A stretch of DNA of 12,960 nt from Thermococcaceae archaeon (lineage in GTDB: Archaea > Methanobacteriota_B > Thermococci > Thermococcales > Thermococcaceae), in contig JALSON010000132.1 of assembly GCA_026986455.1 (NCBI GenBank), forward strand, positions 1 through 12,960. The letters run 5' to 3'. Below are positions 1 to 6,465 of this stretch, one piece after another. Made by a program: the position numbers and the translations under genes. The notes beneath the pieces are model-generated. The model did no database searches. It was given only the letters and a program-made list of their open reading frames with translations, and was not told the origin of the DNA. The stretch's first letter is position 1, and each line of letters starts with the position of its first letter.

Positions 1-2
1 AC

Positions 3-812
3 ATGAGAATCCTTGAAGGGGTTGGGAAGAGAAAGTCGGAGATTTACCCCCTAAGGCTTTTCTTTTTCGAGGGCTATGCATTTGCCTTTCTGCCATTGGT
101 TCACAAGTACGGCATTGGGAACATCCTTTTCGGAAACGAGTACGACGATCCTCGTGGCTACGAGCCCTTCCACGAGATAGAGCACTATAATGCTACCTAC
201 GACCAGAGTCAGGACTTCGAGAAGTACATGACCGACTGGTTTAAAAAGCGGGGTCTCGGAATTCGCCAGTGGTCGGCGGTCAGGCCTTTGACCGGCTTAA
301 TAGTCGAGAGAATCCTCCACAACCGCTATCCCCATTTGTTCCGCCTCCAGCGTAGCTGTCACTCCGTCCATAAGGAGGGTAATGATTACATCCCCTGCGG
401 AACGTGCTTCAAGTGCAATGGAATCCTCACGTTTCTCCTTGCCAACGGGATAGATCCAGGGCTTATCGGTTATAAGGACTGGCACATCATCACACTTCCC
501 GAGAGACTGAAGAGGGGACTCGTTCGCCTTGACAGGGACGAGCTTGAGCACTCCCTTTACCTCATAAAGCACAACTTCCCTGACTTCATGCTCGACGGGA
601 CGCCTCACTGGCACGTTGAGATGATACACTTTGATGAGAAGAGTTCCCACATTGATAACGCTCCCCTCCAGTTCAGAAGCGTGCTCTATTCAATTTTTGA
701 AAAATACACGAAAGGCTATGTCTATTTGATGGGTAGCAGATGGATTAGAATAAGTCACGAGGAGGCTGTGAAGGGTGTTCCGCCGGAAAAAGAGGGAGCT
801 GCCTCCAATTGA
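3..812 (+). CDS. QueC-like PP-loop superfamily protein, 3' part (5' end outside window)
   Basis: The frame is open from the window edge, so the Met at position 3 is probably internal. The visible 269 residues carry a four-cysteine cluster: Cys119, then Cys132, Cys135 and Cys138 in a PCGTCFKC context. This resembles the zinc site at the C-terminus of QueC-type ATP pyrophosphatases and related proteins such as MurL-type epimerases. An FGNE motif near residue 43 and a QWSAVRPLTG stretch near 90 also fit that superfamily. The N-terminal SGGxDS ATP loop expected for the family would lie upstream of the window and cannot be checked. The substrate is unknown; the residues after about 160 do not look like canonical QueC, so a specialised archaeal relative is more likely than preQ0 synthase itself. 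The last 38 bases overlap the following acetyltransferase gene, which suggests an operon. Confidence 0.55.
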   Translation: MRILEGVGKRKSEIYPLRLFFFEGYAFAFLPLVHKYGIGNILFGNEYDDPRGYEPFHEIEHYNATYDQSQDFEKYMTDWFKKRGLGIRQWSAVRPLTGLIVERILHNRYPHLFRLQRSCHSVHKEGNDYIPCGTCFKCNGILTFLLANGIDPGLIGYKDWHIITLPERLKRGLVRLDRDELEHSLYLIKHNFPDFMLDGTPHWHVEMIHFDEKSSHIDNAPLQFRSVLYSIFEKYTKGYVYLMGSRWIRISHEEAVKGVPPEKEGAASN

Positions 813-1299
813 AGAGACCGCAAGAAATTTCAGAATTGTTGACGGCGAGTCATATCTTGATGAAATCTTCAAGTACGATATGGAGGTCAGTAGGGGCTTT
901 GTTAAGGAGGGGCTTACTGAGGAAGAATACGCAGAGGCTTATCCCAGGGTGGTTAATAATCTCTTTTCCTTTGGAACTCACAAATTCTTTGTAGCAGTTG
1001 ACCTTTACAACCGCTACCTTGGACATGTATGGATCCGCGTCACTGAGGACACAGTTGACTTTGTACCAACAGCTTACATCCTCGACATAGAAACTAAAGT
1101 TCGGGGAGTTGGAGTAGGCTCAGCACTCCTTAAGCGGGCAGAGGAGTGGGCGAAGAAGGAGGGAGTAAAAAAGATCTCTCTACGTGTTGAAATCGATAAT
1201 CCCTTCCTTAACTGGTACCTTAAGAGAGGCTATCGCGAGAGAGCTTTAATCCTTGAGAAAGCCTTTGAAAATCTCTCCCAATCTCCAACCACGGGTTGA
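775..1299 (+). CDS. GNAT-family N-acetyltransferase
   Basis: This 174-residue protein has the acetyl-CoA-binding motif A of the GNAT fold at residues 110-116 (RGVGVGS), followed by a helix (ALLKRAEEWAKKEG). A beta strand (ISLRVEIDNP) and the usual late FLNWYLKRGYRE segment (about 144-155), where GNAT proteins contact CoA, come next. The start is a GTG at 775, chosen because GGAGG lies at 761-765 with a nine-base spacer; it overlaps the preceding gene in another frame by 38 bases, implying translational coupling. The acceptor substrate cannot be told from the sequence; protein N-terminus, a small-molecule amine or a polyamine are all possible. The family call is firm; the function is not. Confidence 0.85.
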   Translation: MFRRKKRELPPIEETARNFRIVDGESYLDEIFKYDMEVSRGFVKEGLTEEEYAEAYPRVVNNLFSFGTHKFFVAVDLYNRYLGHVWIRVTEDTVDFVPTAYILDIETKVRGVGVGSALLKRAEEWAKKEGVKKISLRVEIDNPFLNWYLKRGYRERALILEKAFENLSQSPTTG

Positions 1300-1351
1300 A
1301 AACCTCAGGGTTGGGAAAGTCTTTAATCCGACGGGCCGGTTATATAATCCG

Positions 1352-1642
1352 ATGCTTATCAAAGGGAGGATAATCGGAATCAATGGCTCGTTCCCTTTTA
1401 CGGCCAGGAAAGAGGGAGAGCGCATTGAGCTCAGGGTCGAGCTTCCAGATGGCCCCTTAGAGTACTCCGTTGAGTGTTCCTGCCTTGAGCCCCTTGAGCT
1501 CCTGAGCCTCCTCCTGCCCTCCATCGAGGGTAAGGCAGGTGAGATTCGGTGGGTCTTTGTGGAGGAAGCTGTTGAGGACGGAGGGGCAGGATCAGGAAGG
1601 CACTTTGGTGGAAATAAAGAAAAACGTCTTACTGGTTTCTAA
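1352..1642 (+). CDS. small unknown protein, probably frameshifted near its C-terminus
   Basis: I do not recognise this family. As read, it is 96 residues from the ATG at 1352. It begins MLIKGRIIG and has alternating strand-like segments (ERIELRVELPDG, EYSVECSCLEP, EIRWVFVEEAVEDG), with one Cys-Ser-Cys. An upstream in-frame TTG at 1253 lies inside the GNAT gene and is less likely. The last 20 or so residues (from GGAGSGRHF) look non-native. Dropping one G from the GGGG run at 1583-1586 would move reading into another frame, open to a TGA at 1713-1715, and give a coherent 120-residue protein. A CTTTAATC box at 1321-1328 preceded by GGGAAAGT could place a transcript start just before 1352; a better-looking TATATAAT at 1341-1348 would start inside the gene, so the promoter is uncertain. 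Confidence 0.5.
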   Translation: MLIKGRIIGINGSFPFTARKEGERIELRVELPDGPLEYSVECSCLEPLELLSLLLPSIEGKAGEIRWVFVEEAVEDGGAGSGRHFGGNKEKRLTGF

Positions 1643-1715
1643 AAACCTCTCAGCTGAGGGCATGGGCATTGTTCCCAATGGAAAATTGAAAGAGAACCTT
1701 ACGGTTCTTCCCTGA
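1587..1715 (+). other. open +1 frame: candidate true C-terminus of the preceding gene, or a 35-codon ORF
   Basis: In the frame shifted by one base, codons read QDQEGTLVEIKKNV, then LLVSKNLSAEGMGIVPNGK, then LKENLTVLP and TGA. This looks like ordinary thermococcal protein, whereas the current frame ends in Gly/Arg/Lys-rich sequence. The join at the GGGG run would give VEEAVEDGG followed by QDQEGTLVEIKK. Alternatively a separate 35-residue protein could begin at GTG 1608, with GGAAGG at 1595-1600 as ribosome binding site. The end overlaps the 3' end of mtnA on the other strand by 17 bases. Confidence 0.4.
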
Positions 1716-2766
1716 AAAGCCTCTTCAGGTTCCTCTCAAATGGCGGGTAAACAACGCCTCTCTCAGTTATTATTCCCGTCAGATACTTGTGCGGCGTAAC
1801 GTCGAAGGCCGGGTTGTAGACGTCAACCTCCGGCGCAATTCTGCATCCGCCGCACGTCAGAACCTCCTCCTCGCTGCGCTCTTCAATCGGTATCTCCTTC
1901 CCGCTCTTCAGGCTCATGTCTATCGTCGACAGCGGTGCGACAGTGAAGAACGGAATTCCATGCTCCTTTGCGAGGACAGCCAGGGTGTATGTCCCGATTT
2001 TGTTTGCAAAATCGCCGTTCGCTACAATCCTGTCCGCTCCAACTATTATGGCATCAACCTTTCCCTGTTGCATTACAAAGCCGGCCATGTTGTCAGCTAT
2101 TAACTTCAGCGGGATTCCATCATAGTGATACTCCCATGCGCTCAATCTTGCCCCTTGAAGAACCGGCCTCGTCTCGTCCACCCAGAGAAGCCTGAGCTTT
2201 CCCTCCCTGTGCATGACCCTCAGAACAGCGCCCACGGTTCCGAGATGAACTGTTGCCAAACTGCCAGCGTTGCAGTGGGTTAGGATATTCCCTTCCGGCA
2301 GGATTTCAGCTCCAATGTGCCCCATCCTCAGGTTTGCCTCAACATCTTCATCCGCTATTTTTTGGGCTTCGGCGACGATGAGTTTCCTAATCTCATCGAT
2401 GGGACTCTCAAGGTTCTCCTCCACAAGCCTTTTGATTCTGCTGAGAGCCCAGAAGAGGTTGACCGCTGTTGGACGGGTGTTTTTCAGAATCTCGTATGCT
2501 CTGTAAAAACCGTCAAGGAATTCCTCCCTGCTCCCTGCCCCTGAAGTTTCAGCATACAGGGCCAGCCCGAAGGCTGCGGCTGCCCCGATGGCAGGGGCAC
2601 CGCGCACCTGCATCGTCTTTATCGCCCGTGCAACTTCCTCCACTGTTTTCAGTCCGATGATCTTAAACTCCCGGGGAATCAGCCTCTGGTCAATCAGATA
2701 AACCCTTTGCTCCCTGTACTCCACGCTCCTCGGAAGCCTGGTGAGGTCTTCAGGTCTGTACTTCAT
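1699..2766 (-). CDS. mtnA: S-methyl-5-thioribose-1-phosphate isomerase (MtnA)
   Basis: This enzyme converts 5-methylthioribose-1-phosphate to methylthioribulose-1-phosphate in methionine salvage, in the cytoplasm. From the ATG at 2766 the protein is 355 residues, normal for the family. Family motifs are RGAPAIG at 55-61, the catalytic cysteine in THCNAG (Cys165), VDETRPVLQGARLSAWE at 196-212, and the catalytic aspartate in GADRIVANGDFANKIGTY (Asp245). The Cys-to-Asp spacing of 80 matches characterised MtnA enzymes. The related archaeal ribose-1,5-bisphosphate isomerase and eIF2B alpha-like proteins lack this combination, as I recall it. A GTG three codons upstream (2775) is possible, but it sits inside the GGGTGGTG ribosome-binding region that serves ATG 2766. 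The gene is divergent from the THEP1 NTPase across a shared AT-rich promoter. Confidence 0.93.
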   Translation of the reverse strand: MKYRPEDLTRLPRSVEYREQRVYLIDQRLIPREFKIIGLKTVEEVARAIKTMQVRGAPAIGAAAAFGLALYAETSGAGSREEFLDGFYRAYEILKNTRPTAVNLFWALSRIKRLVEENLESPIDEIRKLIVAEAQKIADEDVEANLRMGHIGAEILPEGNILTHCNAGSLATVHLGTVGAVLRVMHREGKLRLLWVDETRPVLQGARLSAWEYHYDGIPLKLIADNMAGFVMQQGKVDAIIVGADRIVANGDFANKIGTYTLAVLAKEHGIPFFTVAPLSTIDMSLKSGKEIPIEERSEEEVLTCGGCRIAPEVDVYNPAFDVTPHKYLTGIITERGVVYPPFERNLKRLFREEP

Positions 2767-2796
2767 GAGCACCACCCTAAAGGCTTTATCTCCAAA

Positions 2797-2806
2797 GTTT
2801 AAAAAT
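2797..2806. promoter_or_regulatory. shared TATA element of the mtnA / THEP1 divergent pair
   Basis: TTTAAAAA at 2798-2805 reads TTTTTAAA on the minus strand. About 25 nt downstream on the minus strand a transcript would begin near 2776, just ahead of the GGTGGTG ribosome site of mtnA. On the plus strand a start near 2827 would leave a leader of about 90 nt before the NTPase ATG. The mtnA use is better supported than the NTPase use. Confidence 0.5.
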
Positions 2807-2890
2807 TCAATTGGTGGTTCGGGTTGGTAAGGTTAAACGATTTTAACAGTAATCTTAATCCCGACGATGAACAGGCAGTTTTTGAGCGTA

Positions 2891-2907
2891 CTGTTGTCCG
2901 GCAACAG
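2891..2907. repeat. 6-bp inverted repeat before the NTPase start
   Basis: CTGTTG (2891-2896) and CAACAG (2902-2907) are perfect inverted arms around a five-base TCCGG loop, ending nine bases before the ATG at 2917. It could form a small RNA hairpin or serve as an operator, or be chance. Confidence 0.4.
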
Positions 2908-2916
2908 CATGATGTT

Positions 2917-3438
2917 ATGAGAATCTTCATCACGGGCAAGCCGGGAGCCGGTAAAACAACACTCATCCTTGGGACGGTTGAAGAGCTGAAGAAGAGGGGA
3001 TACAGGATCGGCGGGATGGTAACCCGGGAAGTGAGGGAAAGGGGAAAAAGGGTGGGATTTAAAATTAAGGCGTTGGACACCGGGGAGGAAGGGATTCTGG
3101 CCTGGGTGGGAGAGGGGCATCCGAAGGTGGGCAGGTATGCTGTTAATCTCCATGACCTTGAGAAGGTCGGTGTTGGGGCTATAAGGCGGGCAATAGGGGA
3201 GGCGGATCTGGTAGCCATAGACGAAATCGGAGCAATGGAGTTTAAAAGCAGGGAGTTCAAAAACGCCGTTGAGGAAGCAGTAAACAGCGGAAAACCCCTG
3301 CTGGCGGTGCTGTACAGAAGATGGGTGGATAAATTCCGGGGGAGAGGCAGAATCTACACACTGAGCCATGAGAACAGGGAGGCGGTTCGGAAAGAGATCA
3401 TGGAGATGCTCTCAGAGGCATTGAAAGGGGATATCTAA
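2917..3438 (+). CDS. THEP1-type nucleoside-triphosphatase
   Basis: This is a 173-residue P-loop NTPase of the THEP1/NTPase_1 family, which hydrolyses nucleoside triphosphates with broad base specificity. The Walker A loop is GKPGAGKTT (residues 7-15) and Walker B is LVAIDEIG (98-105, Asp102-Glu103); the DEIGxME signature that follows is typical. The ATG at 2917 puts the P-loop at residue 7, as is usual here, and gives the family's normal length. A 31-codon upstream extension to a TTG at 2824 is open but has no conserved look and no clear ribosome site. No strong Shine-Dalgarno precedes 2917; a small inverted repeat does. The physiological role of the family is not settled. It converges on the CBS gene with about 30 bases between stops. 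Confidence 0.88.
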   Translation: MRIFITGKPGAGKTTLILGTVEELKKRGYRIGGMVTREVRERGKRVGFKIKALDTGEEGILAWVGEGHPKVGRYAVNLHDLEKVGVGAIRRAIGEADLVAIDEIGAMEFKSREFKNAVEEAVNSGKPLLAVLYRRWVDKFRGRGRIYTLSHENREAVRKEIMEMLSEALKGDI

Positions 3439-3469
3439 CCTGAGGAAGAGTAAATAACATGGAACAAAA

Positions 3470-4003
3470 TCACTGCCCGCTTATGAGGTCCTTGCAGTTT
3501 TCACAGACCCATCTCTCGGCTCCTTCATGTATGACCCTGTACAGTGGTCCGTACTGCCCGCAGAGCTCGCAGATCCCATAGACCTCTGTCTCAGGCTCTT
3601 CCTCTGCTTCTTCCGTGTTATATGTGTTAAGGGCTGCCAGCAGATCCGCCGCGGTTACAAATCCTATCGGCCTTCCAAGCCTCGTGACCAGAAGTCTCCT
3701 TATCCCCTTGTCCATCATTTTATCAATTGCATCCTGAACCTCATAGTCGTCCTCAATTGTTATCGGGTTCTCTGTCATAACCTCGGCGACCCTGACGCTC
3801 TTCGGATCCTTCTCTTTTGCGACGACCTTGTTCAGTATGTCCCTGTCCGTTATTATCCCAACAATCTCGTCATTTTCAACAACAACAGCACTGCCCACCT
3901 TGTTTTTTGCCAAAATCCTTGCCACCTTATGGATGGTATCCCCCGGATGCACGATAACGGCCTTCCTCTTTACCACTTGTCCCACAGTAACTCTTGGAAC
4001 CAT
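3470..4003 (-). CDS. tandem CBS-domain protein with C-terminal zinc ribbon
   Basis: The protein has 177 residues from the ATG at 4003, which has AGGAGGG at the ideal distance upstream. Two CBS motifs follow one another (about 8-62, with GIITDRDIL, and 72-126, with PIGFVTAADLL); together they form a Bateman module, which usually binds adenine nucleotides or S-adenosylmethionine. After an acidic linker (EEAEEEPETE) comes a zinc ribbon with Cys145-x2-Cys148 and Cys167-x2-Cys170. This arrangement occurs in archaeal regulatory CBS proteins, where the ribbon may contact nucleic acid or a partner protein; ligand and target are not visible here. It lies downstream of the ArsR-type gene on the same strand but has its own promoter-like CATTTTTAAG at 4041-4050. 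Longer starts upstream add low-quality sequence. Confidence 0.88.
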   Translation of the reverse strand: MVPRVTVGQVVKRKAVIVHPGDTIHKVARILAKNKVGSAVVVENDEIVGIITDRDILNKVVAKEKDPKSVRVAEVMTENPITIEDDYEVQDAIDKMMDKGIRRLLVTRLGRPIGFVTAADLLAALNTYNTEEAEEEPETEVYGICELCGQYGPLYRVIHEGAERWVCENCKDLISGQ

Positions 4004-4040
4004 TGATATCCCTCCTGTCAATGGAGGATTTGGGAGAGAA

Positions 4041-4050
4041 CTTAAAAATG
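4041..4050 (-). promoter_or_regulatory. predicted TATA of the CBS gene
   Basis: On the minus strand this reads CATTTTTAAG preceded by an A-rich AAAAC. A transcript start near 4019 would give a 16-nt leader containing AGGAGGG (4010-4016). Confidence 0.5.
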
Positions 4051-4079
4051 TTTTGGGATTCATGGGTATGTGGATAACA

Positions 4080-4700
4080 TTATGGCTTTCGTCTGTTGAA
4101 GTAGTAACCGAGCAGCAGAAAGACCGCGATGAAGGCTCCAAAGGCGGCTATGTATGGAAGGTATGGATGGGAAGGAACCTCCACGGGATGGGCTGAAGTT
4201 GTGGTGGTATTTGCTGCACTCTTTGTCATGACAAACAGTTTTGATGCATTTGACGATGTTTCAGGGGCCATGGTGTTATTGACTGCCGCAACTGCAGGTT
4301 TCACGATGCGGCTCGTGAGTTTATACACGCCGAAGGCTATAAGGCCGGCCACGGTCAGGCTTATGACCTGAATCTTTTCAAATGTCCGGAGGAACTTCTT
4401 TCTGGCCTGCGGTTTTCCGGGCAGGAGAAGAATTGGCTTCGGGGATGCCCTGTAGAGTTTGACCTCCTGCAGCCGCTTTCCATACTTCTTCCCGGCGATC
4501 TCAACGAGGCCAACCCTGCTCATCTTGTCTATATGGTACGAAACTGTGGAAATGGGCATATTCAACCTTGAGGCGATTTCGCTGATTGAAAGTTCCTCAT
4601 CCTGAAGAAGCTGAAGGATGGCAAGGGCTTTGTCATTCAGCAGAATCTGAGCAAGCTCCCTGGCTTTATCATCACTGGCATGTATTGTCTCAAACTTCAA
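4080..4700 (-). CDS. membrane-anchored ArsR-type winged-helix regulator
   Basis: The 206-residue protein begins with a winged helix-turn-helix domain (about 10-85). The recognition region is ISEIASRLNMPISTVSYHIDKMSRVGLVE, typical of ArsR/HTH_20 archaeal regulators. Two membrane spans follow: about 110-127 (IQVISLTVAGLIAFGVYKL) and 181-201 (YLPYIAAFGAFIAVFLLLGYYF). The C-terminal NRRKP favours both ends in the cytoplasm and a roughly 53-residue external loop. That loop is Ser/Thr/Asn-rich with three N-glycosylation sequons (N141NT, N151AS, N164TT), consistent with an exposed segment. The start is TTG at 4700, supported by AGGTGGGAG four bases upstream. The protein may sense an envelope signal and act on DNA from the membrane; its targets are unknown. 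Confidence 0.85.
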   Translation of the reverse strand: MKFETIHASDDKARELAQILLNDKALAILQLLQDEELSISEIASRLNMPISTVSYHIDKMSRVGLVEIAGKKYGKRLQEVKLYRASPKPILLLPGKPQARKKFLRTFEKIQVISLTVAGLIAFGVYKLTSRIVKPAVAAVNNTMAPETSSNASKLFVMTKSAANTTTTSAHPVEVPSHPYLPYIAAFGAFIAVFLLLGYYFNRRKP

Positions 4701-4723
4701 AAAGCTCCCACCTGAAAAGGTTT

Positions 4724-4755
4724 GAGTGAAGAGGATATTAACTTTTCTATCACTC
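4724..4755 (-). promoter_or_regulatory. ArsR-gene promoter with flanking inverted repeat
   Basis: The minus strand shows GAAAAGTTAATATCC, a BRE/TATA-like element whose predicted start (about 4714) falls just before the AGGTGGGAG ribosome site. GAGTGA (4724-4729) and TCACTC (4750-4755) are perfect inverted half-sites bracketing this box with 20 bases between. That is a plausible place for autoregulation, but six-base arms can arise by chance. Confidence 0.4.
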
Positions 4756-4823
4756 CAGAACGGGTTGTAGTGTAAGCCGGAGCAGCATGGCGTAAAGTGA
4801 TGAAAAGGAAAGAAAAGCTAAAC

Positions 4824-5099
4824 TCATGGCTTCTCCATGATGATCTCAATTGTTGAGGTGTTAGCTGTTCTGCCGTCGGCTGTTGGGAGCTCCTCTGTGC
4901 CGATCTTGATCTCCTTGACCCTGACCTCTGGGAGGAATCTGTTCCTGACGATCTCTGCAACATCAACGGCTCTGCTAATGGCCCTTCCTCTGGCCTTGAC
5001 GCTAACTTCCTTAGCGCCCTCGTTGAACTGTGTTATCACGGCGAGGACATAGTTCATAACAGGCTTCTTTCCTATGTAGACAACATGCTCCTCTGCCAT
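4824..5099 (-). CDS. albA: Alba, archaeal DNA/RNA-binding chromatin protein
   Basis: The 91-residue protein matches the Alba fold from end to end. An N-terminal strand leads into [13 protein letters not shown] with the paired DNA-contacting lysines Lys11-Lys12, followed by the [22 protein letters not shown] helix and the C-terminal strands ending in STIEIIMEK. Alba dimers coat DNA and also bind RNA; lysine acetylation or methylation is known in other archaea. The ATG at 5099 is chosen because GGAGGTG sits six bases upstream (5106-5112). Its predicted promoter at 5146-5159 lies inside the last codons of the neighbouring tnpB gene, so the transposon sits directly against the alba control region. 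Confidence 0.96.
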   Translation of the reverse strand: MAEEHVVYIGKKPVMNYVLAVITQFNEGAKEVSVKARGRAISRAVDVAEIVRNRFLPEVRVKEIKIGTEELPTADGRTANTSTIEIIMEKP

Positions 5100-5145
5100 C
5101 TTTGGCACCTCCGGAATTTTGTCGTAACATTCTCAGGAGATTAGG

Positions 5146-5159
5146 TTAAATACTTTTCG
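5146..5159 (-). promoter_or_regulatory. alba BRE/TATA, overlapping the tnpB stop codon
   Basis: On the minus strand CGAAAAG is followed by TATTTAA, a textbook thermococcal BRE plus TATA. A start near 5123 would give a leader of about 24 nt containing GGAGGTG. The final TAA of this TATA box is also the stop codon of tnpB. Confidence 0.7.
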
Positions 5160-6465
5160 CTGACCTCCTCCCCTTTGAGGGGGAGGTTTGAGGGGTTTCA
5201 TTTAGACCCACTAAAAAGTGGGTTTTCAACCCCTCTGGCCCGGCCTTCGGCCGGTTACCCCTACCTGCCGATAAGGCCGGAAGGCTCGGGGTTATGGTTT
5301 TCAGTTTTCGCAAAATGTTAAACGCTCCAACTAAATCAGCATTCATGATAAGCCCTGTCGCGGGACACTTAAATAATCCACGAAGGAAGCGAGCCCCATC
5401 GTGGGGCTTCCCGCAGACGGGGCAAAGCTTTGAAGTAAAAGCCTCATTCACGACCACAACACGAATACCATACTCTTCAGCAACTTCCTTTAAACGCTTG
5501 ATGACGTAATTAAACCGCCAGACGTGGGAGAGGAGGAAATTCTGCTTTTTGCCCTTATTAGAGTTCCTTGCTATTCCCTTTGGATAACCAATCACAATCT
5601 TAGAAACTCCGAGCTCGTAGAGTTTTCTAATCGTCTGCCTTACCGTAGTGTTGATGTAATGCCTTGCTTGGAGTTTGGCTTTAGCGTGCATTCCCTTAAG
5701 CTTCCTGCTCTTTTTACAGCCTGACTTGTTGAGTTTTGACTGGTAACCGGCAATCCTCTTTTGCCAGTAAAAATCAATACTCTTCAGCGGTCTTCCATTC
5801 ACGAGAAAGCTTTTCCCGTTTTCAACGTAGACTGCCATTAAATTATTCACGCCCAAGTCAATCCCCGCTGAAAGGCTTCCCTTTGGGGTTCTTGGAACAC
5901 TTGTCCACTCTTCATCATCAAGTTTTTCCTTAACTGTAAGGCTAATGTGGGCATACCATTTGTGTTTAACTTCATCATAAGTTATTTCTAACCGCCCCTG
6001 CTTGCCCTTTAAGTGTATTCTCCCCTTGAATTGAACTTCCAAGCGTTTGAACTTTCCGAGACCTTTGAGAATAAGTTTGTTTCCGTTAATCTTGTATTGG
6101 TCTTTCCTGAGGACGATTAAGGGTCTTCTCTCCCCGTTTTCTTTGAGATAGTTCGGCGGTTTTAGCTTGAACCATTCTGGCAGTTCACCATTCCGCTTTT
6201 TTCTGAGGAGGGAGAAGAACGAACGCCAGGCTTCAGCGTTTTTCCTCGTTATTTGTTGAACCGTTGCCGAACCGATTTCCTTCTTAAACTCTTCATAAAC
6301 CCTCTTTTCAGTCTTGTTGAAGTCCACGATTTTGTCTTGGAAGTATTGTTGTCTCCTTAGATAATTCACCCTATTCCAGACTTTGGCTCCAGCGTCGGCT
6401 AACTCGGAGAGAATTTTCTCCTGCTCTTTGGAGGGTTGGAGTTTAACCGTTACTGAACGCTTCAT
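5146..6465 (-). CDS. tnpB: TnpB (IS200/IS605 OrfB), RNA-guided endonuclease family
   Basis: This 439-residue protein is a TnpB, the transposon-encoded ancestor type of Cas12. The family uses an omega-RNA made from the transposon right end to cut DNA next to a short target-adjacent motif. The RuvC-like catalytic residues appear intact: Asp203 in AGIDLGVNN, Glu341 in VVVNEAFTSKLC, and Asp377 in NADLVGAFNIL. The zinc finger between the last two shows Cys348, Cys351 and Cys367 but Thr370 where the fourth Cys is usual. The length is normal to slightly long; residues from about 391 on are a translation of the structured right end and have no protein-like composition. No tnpA transposase gene is adjacent, so this is a tnpB-only element and would need a helper to move. 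A TATA-like TTTTTTAAAG (6491-6500) lies about 30 bases before the ATG. Confidence 0.95.
   Translation of the reverse strand: MKRSVTVKLQPSKEQEKILSELADAGAKVWNRVNYLRRQQYFQDKIVDFNKTEKRVYEEFKKEIGSATVQQITRKNAEAWRSFFSLLRKKRNGELPEWFKLKPPNYLKENGERRPLIVLRKDQYKINGNKLILKGLGKFKRLEVQFKGRIHLKGKQGRLEITYDEVKHKWYAHISLTVKEKLDDEEWTSVPRTPKGSLSAGIDLGVNNLMAVYVENGKSFLVNGRPLKSIDFYWQKRIAGYQSKLNKSGCKKSRKLKGMHAKAKLQARHYINTTVRQTIRKLYELGVSKIVIGYPKGIARNSNKGKKQNFLLSHVWRFNYVIKRLKEVAEEYGIRVVVVNEAFTSKLCPVCGKPHDGARFLRGLFKCPATGLIMNADLVGAFNILRKLKTITPSLPALSAGRGNRPKAGPEGLKTHFLVGLNETPQTSPSKGRRSAKSI
5161..5290 (-). ncRNA. candidate omega-RNA scaffold and transposon right end
   Basis: The 3' end of tnpB packs several stems. CCGGCC at 5240-5245 pairs with GGCCGG at 5249-5254. 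ACCCACT at 5206-5212 pairs with AGTGGGT at 5217-5223 and lies inside an outer stem GAGGGGTT (5190-5197) with AACCCCTC (5228-5235). CCTCCCC (5167-5173) pairs with GGGGAGG (5180-5186). TnpB guide RNAs are known to derive from this overlap of the tnpB 3' end and the element end, with the guide lying just beyond the end. I place the right end within about 10 bases of 5160; exact ends need data. Confidence 0.55.

Noticed and set aside
1285..1318. CAACC/GGTTG stem after the GNAT gene as an intrinsic terminator
   Set aside because: Five base pairs and no T tract follows; archaeal termination does not need such a stem.
4797..4843. Two C-box-like words (GTGATGA at 4797, ATGATGA at 4837) suggesting a C/D box guide RNA
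   Set aside because: No CTGA D or D' boxes at the right spacing, and the second word lies in the alba coding end.
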